Of a stretch of 64,000 nucleotides of DNA, positions 35,286-44,476 are shown piece after piece. The position numbers and the translations under genes are program-made. The notes below the pieces were generated by a model, which was given only the letters and a program-made list of their open reading frames with translations, ran no database searches and was not told where the DNA came from. This DNA comes from Lachnospiraceae bacterium GAM79. Its GTDB lineage: Bacteria; Bacillota; Clostridia; Lachnospirales; Lachnospiraceae. The DNA lies in NCBI GenBank assembly GCA_003584705.1, contig AP018536.1, positions 1,054,001 through 1,118,000 on the forward strand, in the 5' to 3' direction. The stretch's first letter is position 1. Every line of letters starts with the position of its first letter.

Positions 35286-35306
35286 ATAAAATATGACAAT
35301 AACCCA

Positions 35307-35482
35307 GTAGTCACGACAGCAGGTAAGAATAAACAGGCCGTAAGCAGACGTCGGTATCATAGCGTCCTAAGGGACACATTGCGCAAGTACTTTTCACGCT
35401 TATGTACCGCTACGCTCTGCGACATGAGCGCATCGTACTAAAGTATGAGCGTGCCGCGTTTCTTACCTGCTGTCGTGACTAC
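35307..35482. mobile_element. Second inverted-repeat element, 176 bp
   Basis: The first 23 bases, 35307-35329 (GTAGTCACGACAGCAGG then TAAGAA), and the last 23, 35460-35482, are perfect inverted repeats. The interior has no gene but contains further partial pairing around TACTTTTCACGCT and AGTATGAGCGTG. It lies 21 bp from MITE copy 1. It resembles a MITE or a large folded RNA element of unknown type. Confidence 0.6.
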
Positions 35483-35590
35483 GGAGACGCAAAAGCGGCT
35501 CCTGGCCCCAATGGAGGCTACGGACTAATTGTATAAATCATACCATCTTCTCTCCTCTAGCACAATTCCAAAAAAAATATAAAATAATTG

Positions 35591-35619
35591 TTGACATTCC
35601 TAGCGGAATAGTATAGCAT
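35591..35619 (+). promoter_or_regulatory. cysK promoter with dyad in the spacer
   Basis: TTGACA (35591-35596) is followed after 17 bp by TAGCAT (35614-35619). The dyad ATTCCTAGCGGAAT (35596-35609) fills the spacer, an ideal place for a repressor. A related half pattern, CCCTATCAGATAAGTAGG, lies near 35632-35650. A regulator of the Rrf2/CymR type encoded at 39653 is the obvious candidate binder. Confidence 0.6.
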
Positions 35620-35695
35620 AAATTCATAACATCCCTATCAGATAAGTAGGAAATGGAAAGCGAACACAATTTTCAAGTATAAGGAGGATTTCATT

Positions 35696-36634
35696 ATGAG
35701 TAAGATTTACACATCCGCAACCCAGCTGATCGGACATACACCCCTTTTAAAAGTAAACAATTACTTGAAAGACCAGAACATCGAAGGTGTAGAACTTCTG
35801 GCAAAGCTGGAGTATTTCAATCCCGCAGGAAGCGTTAAGGACAGAATCGCACTGGCAATGATCGAGGATGCTGAGAAGAAGGGCATCTTAAAGGAAGGCT
35901 CCACCATCATCGAGCCCACCTCCGGCAACACCGGTATCGGTCTGGCAAGTGTAGCTGCTGCCAAGGGCTACCGGACCATTTTAACCCTTCCCGAGACCAT
36001 GAGTGTAGAACGTCGTAACCTCCTGAAAGCTTATGGCGCAGAACTGGTACTGACCGAAGGTGCCAAAGGCATGAAGGGTGCCATTGCCAAGGCAGAAGAG
36101 CTGGAGAAATCCATCCCGGGAGCCGTGATCCTCGGACAGTTTGATAACCCCGCGAACCCCGCTGCACATGCAGCTACCACCGGTCCCGAGATCTGGGAAG
36201 ACACCGATGGCAAGGTAGACATCTTCGTAGCAGGCGTAGGTACCGGCGGAACCGTGACCGGTATCGGCACATATTTAAAATCCAAGAACCCCAATGTGAA
36301 GGTCGTAGCAGTAGAACCTGCGGATTCTCCCGTACTTTCCGGCGGACAGCCCGGACCCCACAAGCTGCAGGGTATCGGTGCCGGATTTGTTCCTTCCGTT
36401 CTGAACACCGGTATTTACGATGAAATCTTTACCGTTACCACAGACCAGGCATTTACCACTGGACGCCTGATCGCTCATAAGGAAGGTATCCTGGTAGGAA
36501 TTACCTCCGGTGCGGCACTGTATGCCGCAGCACAGATCGCAAAGCGTCCCGAAAATGCCGGCAAGACCATCGTGGCACTGCTTCCCGATTCCGGTGATAG
36601 ATACCTGTCCACCCCGATGTTTGCAGAAGCCTAA
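35696..36634 (+). CDS. cysK: Cysteine synthase A (O-acetylserine sulfhydrylase)
   Basis: The 312-residue PLP enzyme makes cysteine from O-acetylserine and sulfide. Evidence is GHTPLLKVN near the N-terminus, the PLP-lysine block [11 protein letters not shown] (Lys about 45), the substrate loop [28 protein letters not shown] for phosphate binding, and [12 protein letters not shown] at the C-terminus. RBS AAGGAGG precedes ATG. It lies directly upstream of metNIQ and, further on, an Rrf2-family gene, which together form a sulfur amino acid locus. Confidence 0.95.
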   Translation: MSKIYTSATQLIGHTPLLKVNNYLKDQNIEGVELLAKLEYFNPAGSVKDRIALAMIEDAEKKGILKEGSTIIEPTSGNTGIGLASVAAAKGYRTILTLPETMSVERRNLLKAYGAELVLTEGAKGMKGAIAKAEELEKSIPGAVILGQFDNPANPAAHAATTGPEIWEDTDGKVDIFVAGVGTGGTVTGIGTYLKSKNPNVKVVAVEPADSPVLSGGQPGPHKLQGIGAGFVPSVLNTGIYDEIFTVTTDQAFTTGRLIAHKEGILVGITSGAALYAAAQIAKRPENAGKTIVALLPDSGDRYLSTPMFAEA

Positions 36635-36650
36635 GGCATGTCCTAAGAAC

Positions 36651-36679
36651 TTTACAGACTTGCATTCTTGTGTTAGAAT
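36651..36679 (+). promoter_or_regulatory. Promoter of metNIQ
   Basis: TTTACA (36651-36656) and TAGAAT (36674-36679) are spaced by 17 bp, and TGT just before the -10 box gives an extended -10. The leader up to the metN start (about 75 nt) holds GGAATTCAAGGAATTC near 36697, a short repeat that may bind a regulator. No S-box or T-box was seen. Confidence 0.65.
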
Positions 36680-36756
36680 GTATGGCATGGTACTAGGAAT
36701 TCAAGGAATTCGCGCTTTTCTCCCCTTAAAAGCACGAACCTGGAATGGAGGAACTT

Positions 36757-37767
36757 ATGGAACCGATCATTCAGATCAAGAATGTAACAAAAACTTTTAT
36801 AGGTAAGGATAATCAGGTAGAGGCCCTGAAAGGCATCAGCCTGGATATCAACAAGGGAGATATCTATGGCATCATCGGTATGAGTGGTGCCGGAAAGTCT
36901 ACCCTGGTGCGTTGCCTGAACTACCTGGAGAAGCCCACCACGGGAACCGTAATCGTAGAAGATCAGGATCTTTCGACACTGAGCGAGGCAGAACTTCGTA
37001 AGGTTCGTACAGGCATTGCGATGATCTTTCAGCATTTTAATCTGCTCATGCAGAGAAGTGTTCTCGACAATGTGTGCTTCCCCATGGAGATCGTGGGTGT
37101 GAAAAAACAGGAAGCCAGAAAGCGTGCCATGGAGCTGCTTGAGATCGTAGGACTGAAGGAAAAGGCAGACGCTTATCCTTCCCAGCTCTCCGGTGGACAG
37201 AAGCAGCGTGTGGCTATCGCAAGAGCATTGGCCAACACTCCGAAGATCCTGCTGTGTGACGAGGCCACCAGTGCACTGGATCCCACCACGACCAAGGAGA
37301 TCCTGAAATTATTACAGGATATCAACAAACAGTATGGAATCACCATTGTGATCATTACCCATGAGATGGCAGTAGTACAGGAGATCTGTTCTCATGTAGC
37401 CATCATTGACGCCGGACAGCTGGCAGAGCACGGCACTGTGGAAGAGGTATTTTCCAGACCCCAGTCCGCAGCCGCAAGAAAGTTGGTGTTCATGGTGGAT
37501 CCCAAGGCAAAGGAAATGTCCGGCAAACGCTGCATCCGCATTGTTTTCACTGAGAATTCTTCTTTTGAACCTGTGATCGCCAATATGGTGCTGGAGTGCA
37601 AGGCTCCCGTTAATATCCTGTTAGCGGATACCAAGGACATCGGCGGTATCGCCCATGGACAGATGATCCTGCAGCTGCCGGAGGATGAAATGGCAGCGAA
37701 CAAGATGATCCATTATTTACAGGAGAGAAAACTGGAAGTGGAGGAGCTGAAAGACTATGTGGGATAA
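36757..37767 (+). CDS. metN: Methionine ABC transporter ATPase
   Basis: The 336-residue protein begins MEPIIQIKNVTKTF; GGAGG (36746-36750) is 6 nt before ATG, so the Met four codons earlier is not used. It has Walker A GMSGAGKST, the signature LSGGQKQRVAIARAL, Walker B LLCDEATSALD and the switch histidine ITHEM. The last 85 residues form a NIL regulatory domain (RIVFTENSSFEPVIANM) typical of MetN, which binds methionine for trans-inhibition. It overlaps metI by 11 bases. Confidence 0.95.
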   Translation: MEPIIQIKNVTKTFIGKDNQVEALKGISLDINKGDIYGIIGMSGAGKSTLVRCLNYLEKPTTGTVIVEDQDLSTLSEAELRKVRTGIAMIFQHFNLLMQRSVLDNVCFPMEIVGVKKQEARKRAMELLEIVGLKEKADAYPSQLSGGQKQRVAIARALANTPKILLCDEATSALDPTTTKEILKLLQDINKQYGITIVIITHEMAVVQEICSHVAIIDAGQLAEHGTVEEVFSRPQSAAARKLVFMVDPKAKEMSGKRCIRIVFTENSSFEPVIANMVLECKAPVNILLADTKDIGGIAHGQMILQLPEDEMAANKMIHYLQERKLEVEELKDYVG

Positions 37768-38419
37768 CGCAACGATTATGATGCTGGTGGAAGGCACCTT
37801 TGTTACTTTGTATATGACCCTTGTTTCCACATTTATGGGGTATGTACTCGGACTTCCTATGGGAATTGCCCTGGTGATCACTGCACCGAAGGGACTGCGT
37901 CCGAACAAGATCATTTATAAGATTCTGGATGTGATAGTCAACATTGTGCGAAGCATTCCGTTTTTGATTTTGTTGATCATGATCATCCCTTTGACCCGTA
38001 TCATTGTAGGAAAGAGCTACGGTCCGACGGCTACCATCGTTCCTCTGACTCTGGCAGCGGCACCGTTCATTGCCAGAATGGTGGAATCTTCTCTGTTGGA
38101 GGTAGATCACGGAGTGATTGAAGCAGCACAGAGCATGGGAGCTAACCTGTGGACGATCATCTGGAAGGTTATGCTGGCAGAATCCAGAACCTCATTGCTT
38201 GTGAATGCGACCATTGCACTGGGAACAATCTTAGGCTACTCCGCTATGGCAGGTGCCGTAGGTGGAGGCGGACTCGGTGATATTGCGATCCGATATGGTT
38301 ATTATCGTTACCAGACCGATATTATGCTGGTGACAGTAGTATTGTTGGTACTGTTGGTACAGCTGCTGCAATATATCGGAATGACGATTTCCAAGAAATT
38401 GGATAAGAGAACCCGTTAG
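37757..38419 (+). CDS. metI: Methionine ABC transporter permease
   Basis: The 220-residue membrane protein has about five helices and the MetI-type EAA loop, here VIEAAQSMGANLWTIIWKVML. It contains VRSIPFLILLIMIIPLTR, a strong marker of the MetI family. It forms the channel with MetN and MetQ. The 11-base overlap with metN supports translational coupling, and metQ follows 86 bp later. Confidence 0.94.
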   Translation: MWDNATIMMLVEGTFVTLYMTLVSTFMGYVLGLPMGIALVITAPKGLRPNKIIYKILDVIVNIVRSIPFLILLIMIIPLTRIIVGKSYGPTATIVPLTLAAAPFIARMVESSLLEVDHGVIEAAQSMGANLWTIIWKVMLAESRTSLLVNATIALGTILGYSAMAGAVGGGGLGDIAIRYGYYRYQTDIMLVTVVLLVLLVQLLQYIGMTISKKLDKRTR

Positions 38420-38505
38420 GGAAAACGAAAAGATTGAGGCAGATGTAAGGCATCTGATTCAATAGACTAAAATTTTTTACCAAAAGATTTAGGAGGAGAA
38501 GAATT

Positions 38506-39411
38506 ATGAAAAAGAAAGTGATTGCTTTGATTGCAGTTGCAGCATTGTCCGTGAGCGCACTGACCGGCTGCGGCAGCAATGAAACAGCTGCGCAGACCAG
38601 CGAGGCAGCTGCAACAACAGCTAACCAGGAAACCGCTGCCCAGACTACCGAGGCAACAGAAAGCAAGGAAGTAGCTGACACTGATACCACTATCAAGGTA
38701 GCTGCAAGTGCAGTACCTCATGCAGAGATCCTGGAGGCAGCAAAGCCTCTGTTAGCGGAGCAGGGTTATACTCTGGAGATTCAGATTTTTGATGACTATG
38801 TACAGCCTAATTTAGTAGTAGAGTCCGGTGATTTCGATGCAAACTACTTCCAGCATATCCCTTATCTGGAGAGCTTCAACGAGGAGAAAGGTACCCATCT
38901 GGTAAATGCCGGCGGTATCCATTACGAGCCCTTCGGACTGTATCCCGGAACCGAGACCAGCTTAGACAACATTGACAATGCAACTATCGCAGTACCCAAC
39001 GATACCACCAATGAGGCACGTGCTCTGTTACTGTTACAGGATAACGGTTACATCACCCTGAAGGATGGTGTGGGTCTGACTGCTACTACCAAGGATATCG
39101 TAGAGAACCCTCACAACATCACCTTCGTAGAGCTGGAAGCAGCACAGGTTCCCAGAACCCTTCCAGAGGTATCCTTCGGTGTCCTGAACGGCAACTATGC
39201 TATGGAAGCAGGCCTGACTGTTGCAGACGATGCTCTGCTGTATGAGAGCGATGATTCCGAAGCAGCCGCTACTTATGTAAATGTAATCGCTGTTAAGGAA
39301 GGCAACGAGAATCTGCCTAAGATCAAGGCACTGGTAGATACCCTGAAGTCCGATGAGATCAAGCAGTTCATCAATGACAATTATAACGGTGGCGTTATCC
39401 CTTACAAGTAA
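38506..39411 (+). CDS. metQ: Methionine-binding lipoprotein (NlpA/MetQ family)
   Basis: The 301-residue protein has a lipoprotein signal with lipobox LTGC and Cys22, then a short A/T/E-rich linker (about 25-60) to hold the domain off the membrane. The binding domain has the NlpA/MetQ pattern: KVAASAVPHAEILE, ANYFQHIPYLESFN, and VPNDTTNEARALLLLQDNG. It should capture methionine; cystine cannot be excluded given cysK upstream. AGGAGGAG precedes ATG. Confidence 0.93.
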   Translation: MKKKVIALIAVAALSVSALTGCGSNETAAQTSEAAATTANQETAAQTTEATESKEVADTDTTIKVAASAVPHAEILEAAKPLLAEQGYTLEIQIFDDYVQPNLVVESGDFDANYFQHIPYLESFNEEKGTHLVNAGGIHYEPFGLYPGTETSLDNIDNATIAVPNDTTNEARALLLLQDNGYITLKDGVGLTATTKDIVENPHNITFVELEAAQVPRTLPEVSFGVLNGNYAMEAGLTVADDALLYESDDSEAAATYVNVIAVKEGNENLPKIKALVDTLKSDEIKQFINDNYNGGVIPYK

Positions 39412-39443
39412 GGTGAAGTGCCAGTAAAGTAATGCGAAAATCC

Positions 39444-39490
39444 GGAGAGCATTCCATCGAGTAGCATTCATGGGTGCTCTCCTGATTTTT
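39444..39490 (+). terminator. Terminator of metNIQ
   Basis: GGAGAGCA (39444-39451) pairs with TGCTCTCC (39475-39482), and TGATTTTT follows. It closes the transporter operon before the Rrf2-type gene. Confidence 0.75.
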
Positions 39491-39652
39491 CTGTTGTTTC
39501 CACAAATCCTATATGAACTCTGGGAAAAGAGAAAAGAAGATAGAATCTGTGGAAACCGTGGAAAATTTGGAGCAGTTCAGAATCGCTTTGGTATAAGCCG
39601 GCGGACATTAAAAGTGAAACAGAGCAGGAAGATGCTCGGAAATGAGGATAGG

Positions 39653-40093
39653 ATGAAAATTTCAACCAAAGGAAGATATGCAGTACGTGTCATGCTGGAT
39701 CTGGCATTGAACAACAACGGAGAGTGTATCAAGGTAAAAGAAATTGCTGCCAGACAGGGGATTTCCGAAAAGTATCTGGAGCAGATCATTGCTGTTTTGA
39801 ACAAGGCAGGTTATGTAAAAAGCGTCCGTGGTGCCCAGGGCGGTTATCGTATTGCCAAGGATCCGGCAGATTTTACTGTAGGAATGATCTTACGACTGAC
39901 GGAAGGCTCACTGGCTCCGGTGGCATGTCTGGAGGAAGGCGCTGATATCTGCGAACGATGTGATACCTGTGAGACTCTGGAGGTATGGCAGGAATTGTAT
40001 GATGCAGTGAACAAGGTAGTGGACGGAGTCACCATTGCGGATCTGGTGGAACGACGGAACAAGCGCCTGGAGAATCTGGATTACTCCATATAA
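39653..40093 (+). CDS. Rrf2-family regulator, CymR/IscR-like
   Basis: The 146-residue protein begins MKISTKGRYAVRVMLDLA and has the Rrf2 winged helix KEIAARQGISEKYLEQIIAVL, then VKSVRGAQGGYRI. Its close position to cysK and metNIQ suggests a CymR-like role in sulfur amino acid control. Unlike Bacillus CymR it has cysteines in the loop: CLEEGADICERCDTCETL gives C-x7-C-x2-C-x2-C, which could bind an iron-sulfur cluster as in IscR. ATG at 39653 has GAGG just upstream; the long upstream open frame is not needed. Confidence 0.85.
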   Translation: MKISTKGRYAVRVMLDLALNNNGECIKVKEIAARQGISEKYLEQIIAVLNKAGYVKSVRGAQGGYRIAKDPADFTVGMILRLTEGSLAPVACLEEGADICERCDTCETLEVWQELYDAVNKVVDGVTIADLVERRNKRLENLDYSI

Positions 40094-40120
40094 AGATAGG
40101 AATAATAGAAGACAATAACG

Positions 40121-40154
40121 CAGCCCGACAGGAGATCCTGCCGGGCTGTTTTTT
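40121..40154 (+). terminator. Terminator of the Rrf2-type gene
   Basis: CAGCCCGACAGGA (40121-40133) pairs with TCCTGCCGGGCTG (40136-40148) with one wobble, the inner bases forming the loop. Six T follow. Confidence 0.85.
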
Positions 40155-40249
40155 GGGTTTGCAGAGAATGAAAGGGGGTCATTCCTGCAGAAAATGTTAA
40201 CTGGGGGAATGAATGGTTAACAACTCAAGTATATCGAGAGAACTGCCCA

Positions 40250-40280
40250 TTGTCAACGAATGTTGTATGTTGGTTGACAA
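40250..40280. promoter_or_regulatory. Inverted repeat in the degV upstream region
   Basis: TTGTCAAC (40250-40257) and GTTGACAA (40273-40280) are a perfect dyad with a 15-nt gap, 174 bp before degV. TTGCTT (40390-40395) with TAAGCT (40413-40418), spaced by 17 bp, is a possible promoter further down. The rest of 40155-40440 is AT-rich with no gene seen. Confidence 0.4.
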
Positions 40281-40453
40281 ACTTTCATCGACAAATATCG
40301 CGTAATTCGGATTTTCCATACATATAGTAATAAAAACTACATAAAACAACATAAAACACCACGAAATGAAATATAATAGCAAAAACTCATTGCTTTTTAC
40401 TCCACAACGTGGTAAGCTAAACTCTGCAAACAAGTAGAAAGGTGTATGCGATA

Positions 40454-41353
40454 ATGAGCGAAGCATTTCATATTATATCAGACGGTTCCTGTGATCTTCC
40501 CATGGAGCTGACCAAAGAAAAAGACATTACGGTAGTTCCCTTTTATGTATCTTTTGAAGAGGGGAAATACCAGAAGGAAATGATAGAGATCGGTGTCCGT
40601 GAGTTCTATCAGGAAATGGTGGATCACCCGGATGTATATCCGAAGTCTTCCATGCCTTCCGTGCAGGATTATGTAGATGCATTTCTTCCTTTTGTCAAGG
40701 CGGGAACTCCCATCATCTGCATCTGTATCACCACCAAGTTCAGCGGCTCCATGCAGTCTGCTCTGAATGCAAAAGCGATCCTGGAAGAGGAATATCCCAA
40801 TGCACAGATTTATGTCTGCGACTCTACTGTGAATACCGTATTGCAGGGCATCTATGTATTGGAAGCGGTACGCCTTAGAGATGCGGGGAAGAGTTACCAG
40901 GAGAGTATCGATCGCCTGAATGAGATCAAGAGCTCCGGCAGAATCTTTTTCACCGTAGGAAATATGGAATATTTAAAGCACGGCGGACGTATCGGCAAAG
41001 TAGCCAGCGTGGCCGGCAGCCTGCTTGGCATCAAGCCCATCATTACCTTAAAAGAGGGAGAAATCTTCCCCTCCGGTATCGGCAGAAGCCGTCGCAAGAC
41101 GGTAGATAAAAATATCGATCTGCTGTTAGCATATTTTGCAGAGGAAAAGGCAGATATTGCCAATTACAGCGTCTGCGTGGGATATGGCTACGATTATGAA
41201 GAAGCCGTAGAGTTCCGCGACAGACTGGCAGGCAGACTGAAAGAAAAGGGATACGACATCGACACCATTCCCATCATCCAGATCGGTGCCACCATTGGCG
41301 TACACACCGGACCTTATCCGTTGGGAATCGGTGTCGTGAAGAGAGCTATTTAA
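40454..41353 (+). CDS. DegV family fatty-acid-binding protein
   Basis: The 299-residue protein begins MSEAFHIISDGSCDLPMELT, the DegV-type start with ligand-binding serine and aspartate. KFSGSMQSALNAK and GRIGKVASVAGSLLGIKPI are further family blocks. DegV/FakB proteins bind fatty acids and present them to a kinase. AAAGG lies upstream of ATG at 40454. The gene overlaps the convergent HAD gene by 8 bases at the 3' end. Confidence 0.9.
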   Translation: MSEAFHIISDGSCDLPMELTKEKDITVVPFYVSFEEGKYQKEMIEIGVREFYQEMVDHPDVYPKSSMPSVQDYVDAFLPFVKAGTPIICICITTKFSGSMQSALNAKAILEEEYPNAQIYVCDSTVNTVLQGIYVLEAVRLRDAGKSYQESIDRLNEIKSSGRIFFTVGNMEYLKHGGRIGKVASVAGSLLGIKPIITLKEGEIFPSGIGRSRRKTVDKNIDLLLAYFAEEKADIANYSVCVGYGYDYEEAVEFRDRLAGRLKEKGYDIDTIPIIQIGATIGVHTGPYPLGIGVVKRAI

Positions 41354-42224
41354 AATTTATTTCACCCTGGCAGGCATTTAATAATTCCTGCACATTTTCA
41401 AAAGCATAGTCCGGCAGATATTGGGTATTCGGCTCCCCCTCGGGAGTCAGAATATCCTTTTTTTGTGCCTCGCCGGTGAAGAGAACACAGGTGTCCACAC
41501 CACCGTTGATGCCGCAGGCAATATCGGTGTACAGACGATCGCCAACCACCAGAGTCTCCTCGGGAGTGAAGCCGGAGACTTCAAGGCAAAGCTTTACGAC
41601 CTCTTTGCTGGGCTTGCCCAGATAGATGGGCTGTTTGTCTGTGGTGGCGGTGATCATGTCGCAGATGGCACCGCAATCGGGGATAAAGCCGAAGTCGATG
41701 GGGCAGCGCAGATCCGGGTTGGTGCCGTAGAAAGGAACATCCTGGGTGAATAAAATCTTGCAGACTTCGGTAAGCTTTGCATAATTTAATTCACTGTCAT
41801 AGGCAACGACCACGCAGTCAATGCTGTCCTCGCAGACCTCGGTTACCCAGAGGCCATTCTTTCGCAGTTCCGCCACAAAGGAAGCGGTTCCCAGAACGAA
41901 GATTTTCTTGTCTGCATAATTCTCCTTCAAAAAACGCAGCGTCATATAGCCGGAGGTGATGAACTGATCCTCCGTGCTGTCCAGGTGAAATGCATCGTGG
42001 AATTTTTTCACATAGTCCAGTCCGCTTTTTGTGGAATTGTTGGTAATGTAATAAGCCCTGCCGCCGATGGCCTGAATGTAGCGGAAAAGATCCGCACTTC
42101 CCTCATACAAGGTATCGCCTACGGCAATGGTGCCGTCGATATCGAACAGGAAAAGCTTTTTATCTTTCAGACGAGCCAGCTTTGCGGCATCGCTGTAAAT
42201 GTGCTTCGGGTCAAAAGTATCCAT
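41346..42224 (-). CDS. HAD-IIA family hydrolase (NagD/AraL-like)
   Basis: The 292-residue phosphatase begins MDTFDPKHIYSDAAKLARLK, with GAGG 6 nt before ATG on the minus strand. Motif I is LFDIDGTIAVGD (nucleophile D-x-D), motif II is YYITNNSTKSG, and motifs III/IV lie in the LGKPSKEVVKL and VVGDRLYTDIACG blocks. The cap domain between is type C2a, as in NagD. It should dephosphorylate a small sugar phosphate or nucleotide. Its 3' end overlaps the convergent degV gene. Confidence 0.9.
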   Translation of the reverse strand: MDTFDPKHIYSDAAKLARLKDKKLFLFDIDGTIAVGDTLYEGSADLFRYIQAIGGRAYYITNNSTKSGLDYVKKFHDAFHLDSTEDQFITSGYMTLRFLKENYADKKIFVLGTASFVAELRKNGLWVTEVCEDSIDCVVVAYDSELNYAKLTEVCKILFTQDVPFYGTNPDLRCPIDFGFIPDCGAICDMITATTDKQPIYLGKPSKEVVKLCLEVSGFTPEETLVVGDRLYTDIACGINGGVDTCVLFTGEAQKKDILTPEGEPNTQYLPDYAFENVQELLNACQGEINFK

Positions 42225-42483
42225 AATTATCCTCATTTCTAAGCATCAAACGCTCAGGTTCATGTTAGCAACGAATATCCCCACTGTCAAGGAAAAGACA
42301 GCTTCTGGAGGGAAACGTGAGTGGAATTGCGGAGGCATTTATGGTATGATAGGCATAGGCATGAGCTGTGTTGCCTGGGGCTCTTATGGAATTCGACAGA
42401 TTGCATACAAGATTGCGCAAGGGACATGGGAAATAGGATGAAGCGATTTAACGACTACAATTAAAAAGGACAACATTACGGTT

Positions 42484-42927
42484 ATGGACGAAAAGAAAGA
42501 TAAAGGTTTACAGGGAAATGAGAAAATAGAGGAGGCAATTCTGGCATTACAGCAGGAGCCGACAGAAGAACTTCTGGCGCATGCCCTGACGGTGGTGCGC
42601 AGACGTATGCGGGAGCAGGGACAGCTTATCGTGGCGGTGGAACCGCCCTCAGCAGATGTGCAGGAAGCGGTGACACAGGCCGCCGGAACTGCCATGCGCC
42701 TGCAGGCGGTGCAGACCTCCGATGGGAAAAAATGGTGGTCGGCCTTCACCGGATTTGAGGAAGAATTAAAGGGAAGCGGCAGCGTAATGTCCACTTTTCT
42801 CACAGATATGGAGCAGCTGTTCCGCATGACGTTGACTGCCGATGGTATCGAGGGTGTGATCCTGAATCCCTGGAACCGGACGTTGATGCTGGACAAGCGG
42901 TTCCTGCATATTATTCTCGGAGAATAG
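42484..42927 (+). CDS. SseB-like domain protein
   Basis: The 147-residue protein has a helical N-terminus (KIEEAILALQQEPTEELLAHAL), then a core of KWWSAFTGFEEELKGSG, VMSTFLTDMEQLF and IEGVILNPWNRTLMLDKRFL. This matches the SseB N-terminal domain (PF07179-type), widespread in Firmicutes and Actinobacteria and of unknown role. It lies 21 bp ahead of the next gene and likely shares its transcript with the exonuclease-AddAB genes. The 258 bp upstream hold nothing I can call beyond AT-rich leader sequence. Confidence 0.65.
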   Translation: MDEKKDKGLQGNEKIEEAILALQQEPTEELLAHALTVVRRRMREQGQLIVAVEPPSADVQEAVTQAAGTAMRLQAVQTSDGKKWWSAFTGFEEELKGSGSVMSTFLTDMEQLFRMTLTADGIEGVILNPWNRTLMLDKRFLHIILGE

Positions 42928-42948
42928 CAAAAGAGGGAGAAGCGGAGC

Positions 42949-43614
42949 ATGACAGAGAGCTATGAACTGCCCGTGCTTTTTACGGACGATGAATGCAAGG
43001 CTTATGCCGCATGGGGCATGAAAAAAGAAAAAGTACTGATGCCGTTTGCCCTGATCACTATACTGATCTATATGGTAGCAACCGTGCTGGTAGTGATGAA
43101 GGTCTGGGGTGTGCGGGAGAGTGACCATCTGCTGTTCCAGATGCTGTTGTGGGGTGACTGGATTCCGGAACTGACGGGAGCGCTGGCGGTTTTCATGACG
43201 ATCCTGTTGCTGGGACCGTTGAACTTTATACTGGATAAATTATGGAAAAAACCTGCAGAGCCCATGTGGCTGTGTGTAGTACCGGAGGGTGGAACTGTGA
43301 AGGTCACTGCCGTGAGAGGTCTGGAAGGTAATCCCCGGATGCCGGCAGAGATCTATCTACTGACGGAACTGGAAACCTTTTTAAACCCGGCGGACAACAC
43401 GATCTGCTATCAGAAGAAATGGTATCGGATCGGGGAAAATACCATAGAAAATATTTATCCGCCGGAAAAACAGCATCCATGGATGGATCACCCGGAAAAT
43501 AAAGCCAGCGGCATCATCGATGTACAGAGACTTATGGAGATCCTGAAAGGGTACGAAGCGTCTCTGAAGGCTGCCCGGAAGGAATGTGAATGGATGGAAA
43601 AGCACGGCGGATAG
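42949..43614 (+). CDS. Membrane protein with two helices, function unknown
   Basis: The 221-residue product has a cytoplasmic N-terminal part (1-25), two membrane helices (about 29-50 and 73-97) and a soluble C-terminal region of about 120 residues with a YQKKWYRIGENTIENIYPPE block. A YcxB-like or PH-like fold is possible but not supported by a clear motif. AGGGAG precedes the start. It lies between the SseB-like gene and exonuclease III on the same strand. Confidence 0.55.
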   Translation: MTESYELPVLFTDDECKAYAAWGMKKEKVLMPFALITILIYMVATVLVVMKVWGVRESDHLLFQMLLWGDWIPELTGALAVFMTILLLGPLNFILDKLWKKPAEPMWLCVVPEGGTVKVTAVRGLEGNPRMPAEIYLLTELETFLNPADNTICYQKKWYRIGENTIENIYPPEKQHPWMDHPENKASGIIDVQRLMEILKGYEASLKAARKECEWMEKHGG

Positions 43615-43698
43615 AACGAATAGATGACAGAAAAGCGGATAAAAATTATGACCGGGATAAGATGGCATAAGACAAATCAGGAAAGAGGTAGGGAAAAT

Positions 43699-44451
43699 AT
43701 GAAACTGATCTCATGGAATGTGAACGGGCTGAGAGCCTGCATGCAGAAGGGATTCCTGGATTTCTTTCAGGAAACGGATGCAGATATTTTCTGCTTGCAG
43801 GAGACAAAATTGCAGGAGGGACAGATCGCACTGGATCTGCCCGGATATCATCAGTATTGGAATTACGCAGAGAAAAAGGGCTATTCCGGCACTGCAATTT
43901 TTACAAAGGAAGAGCCCATACAGGTGACTTACGGCATCGGCGTGGAGGAACACGACCATGAGGGCCGGGTGATCACTGCAGAGTATTCGGAGTTCTATTT
44001 TGTGACAGTCTATGTACCGAACGCCCAGAGAGAGCTGACGAGACTGGAATACCGCATGCAGTGGGAAGCGGATTTCCTGGCGTATCTTAAGAAACTGGAA
44101 GAGAAAAAGCCGGTGATCTATGCGGGAGACCTGAACGTGGCGCATCAGGAAATCGACCTGAAAAATGCGAAGACCAACCGTGGCAATGCGGGCTTCACTG
44201 ATGAAGAGAGAGCCTGCTTTTCGAAGGTACTGGAGAACGGATTTATCGATACGTTCCGCTATTTTTATCCGGACCTGACCGGGGTGTATTCCTGGTGGTC
44301 TTATATGTTCCAGGCGAGAGCAAAAAATGCCGGATGGAGAATTGATTATTTCGTGGTATCGGAGTGTCTGAAAGACCGGCTGGCGGATGCGAAGATCCAC
44401 ACGGAAATTTTGGGATCGGATCATTGTCCCATTGAACTGGATCTGAAATAA
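43699..44451 (+). CDS. xth: Exodeoxyribonuclease III (AP endonuclease)
   Basis: The 250-residue enzyme begins [20 protein letters not shown] and has the exonuclease III blocks [12 protein letters not shown] (catalytic E), [33 protein letters not shown] and [11 protein letters not shown] (D-H). It cuts at abasic sites and trims 3' ends in base excision repair. AAAGAGGTAGGG precedes ATG at 43699; the upstream in-frame Met codons lack a site. It is 25 bp before addB, so repair genes are grouped. Confidence 0.94.
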   Translation: MKLISWNVNGLRACMQKGFLDFFQETDADIFCLQETKLQEGQIALDLPGYHQYWNYAEKKGYSGTAIFTKEEPIQVTYGIGVEEHDHEGRVITAEYSEFYFVTVYVPNAQRELTRLEYRMQWEADFLAYLKKLEEKKPVIYAGDLNVAHQEIDLKNAKTNRGNAGFTDEERACFSKVLENGFIDTFRYFYPDLTGVYSWWSYMFQARAKNAGWRIDYFVVSECLKDRLADAKIHTEILGSDHCPIELDLK

Positions 44452-44476
44452 ACGGACAGCATAACGGAGGAGACTT

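Noticed and set aside
35041..35289. 82-codon open frame
   Set aside because: It lies entirely in MITE copy 1; the 52-kb copy shows that the sequence is a repeat, not a gene.
42199..42441. 80-codon open frame before the SseB-like gene
   Set aside because: It overlaps the start of the HAD gene on the other strand and has no supporting pattern.
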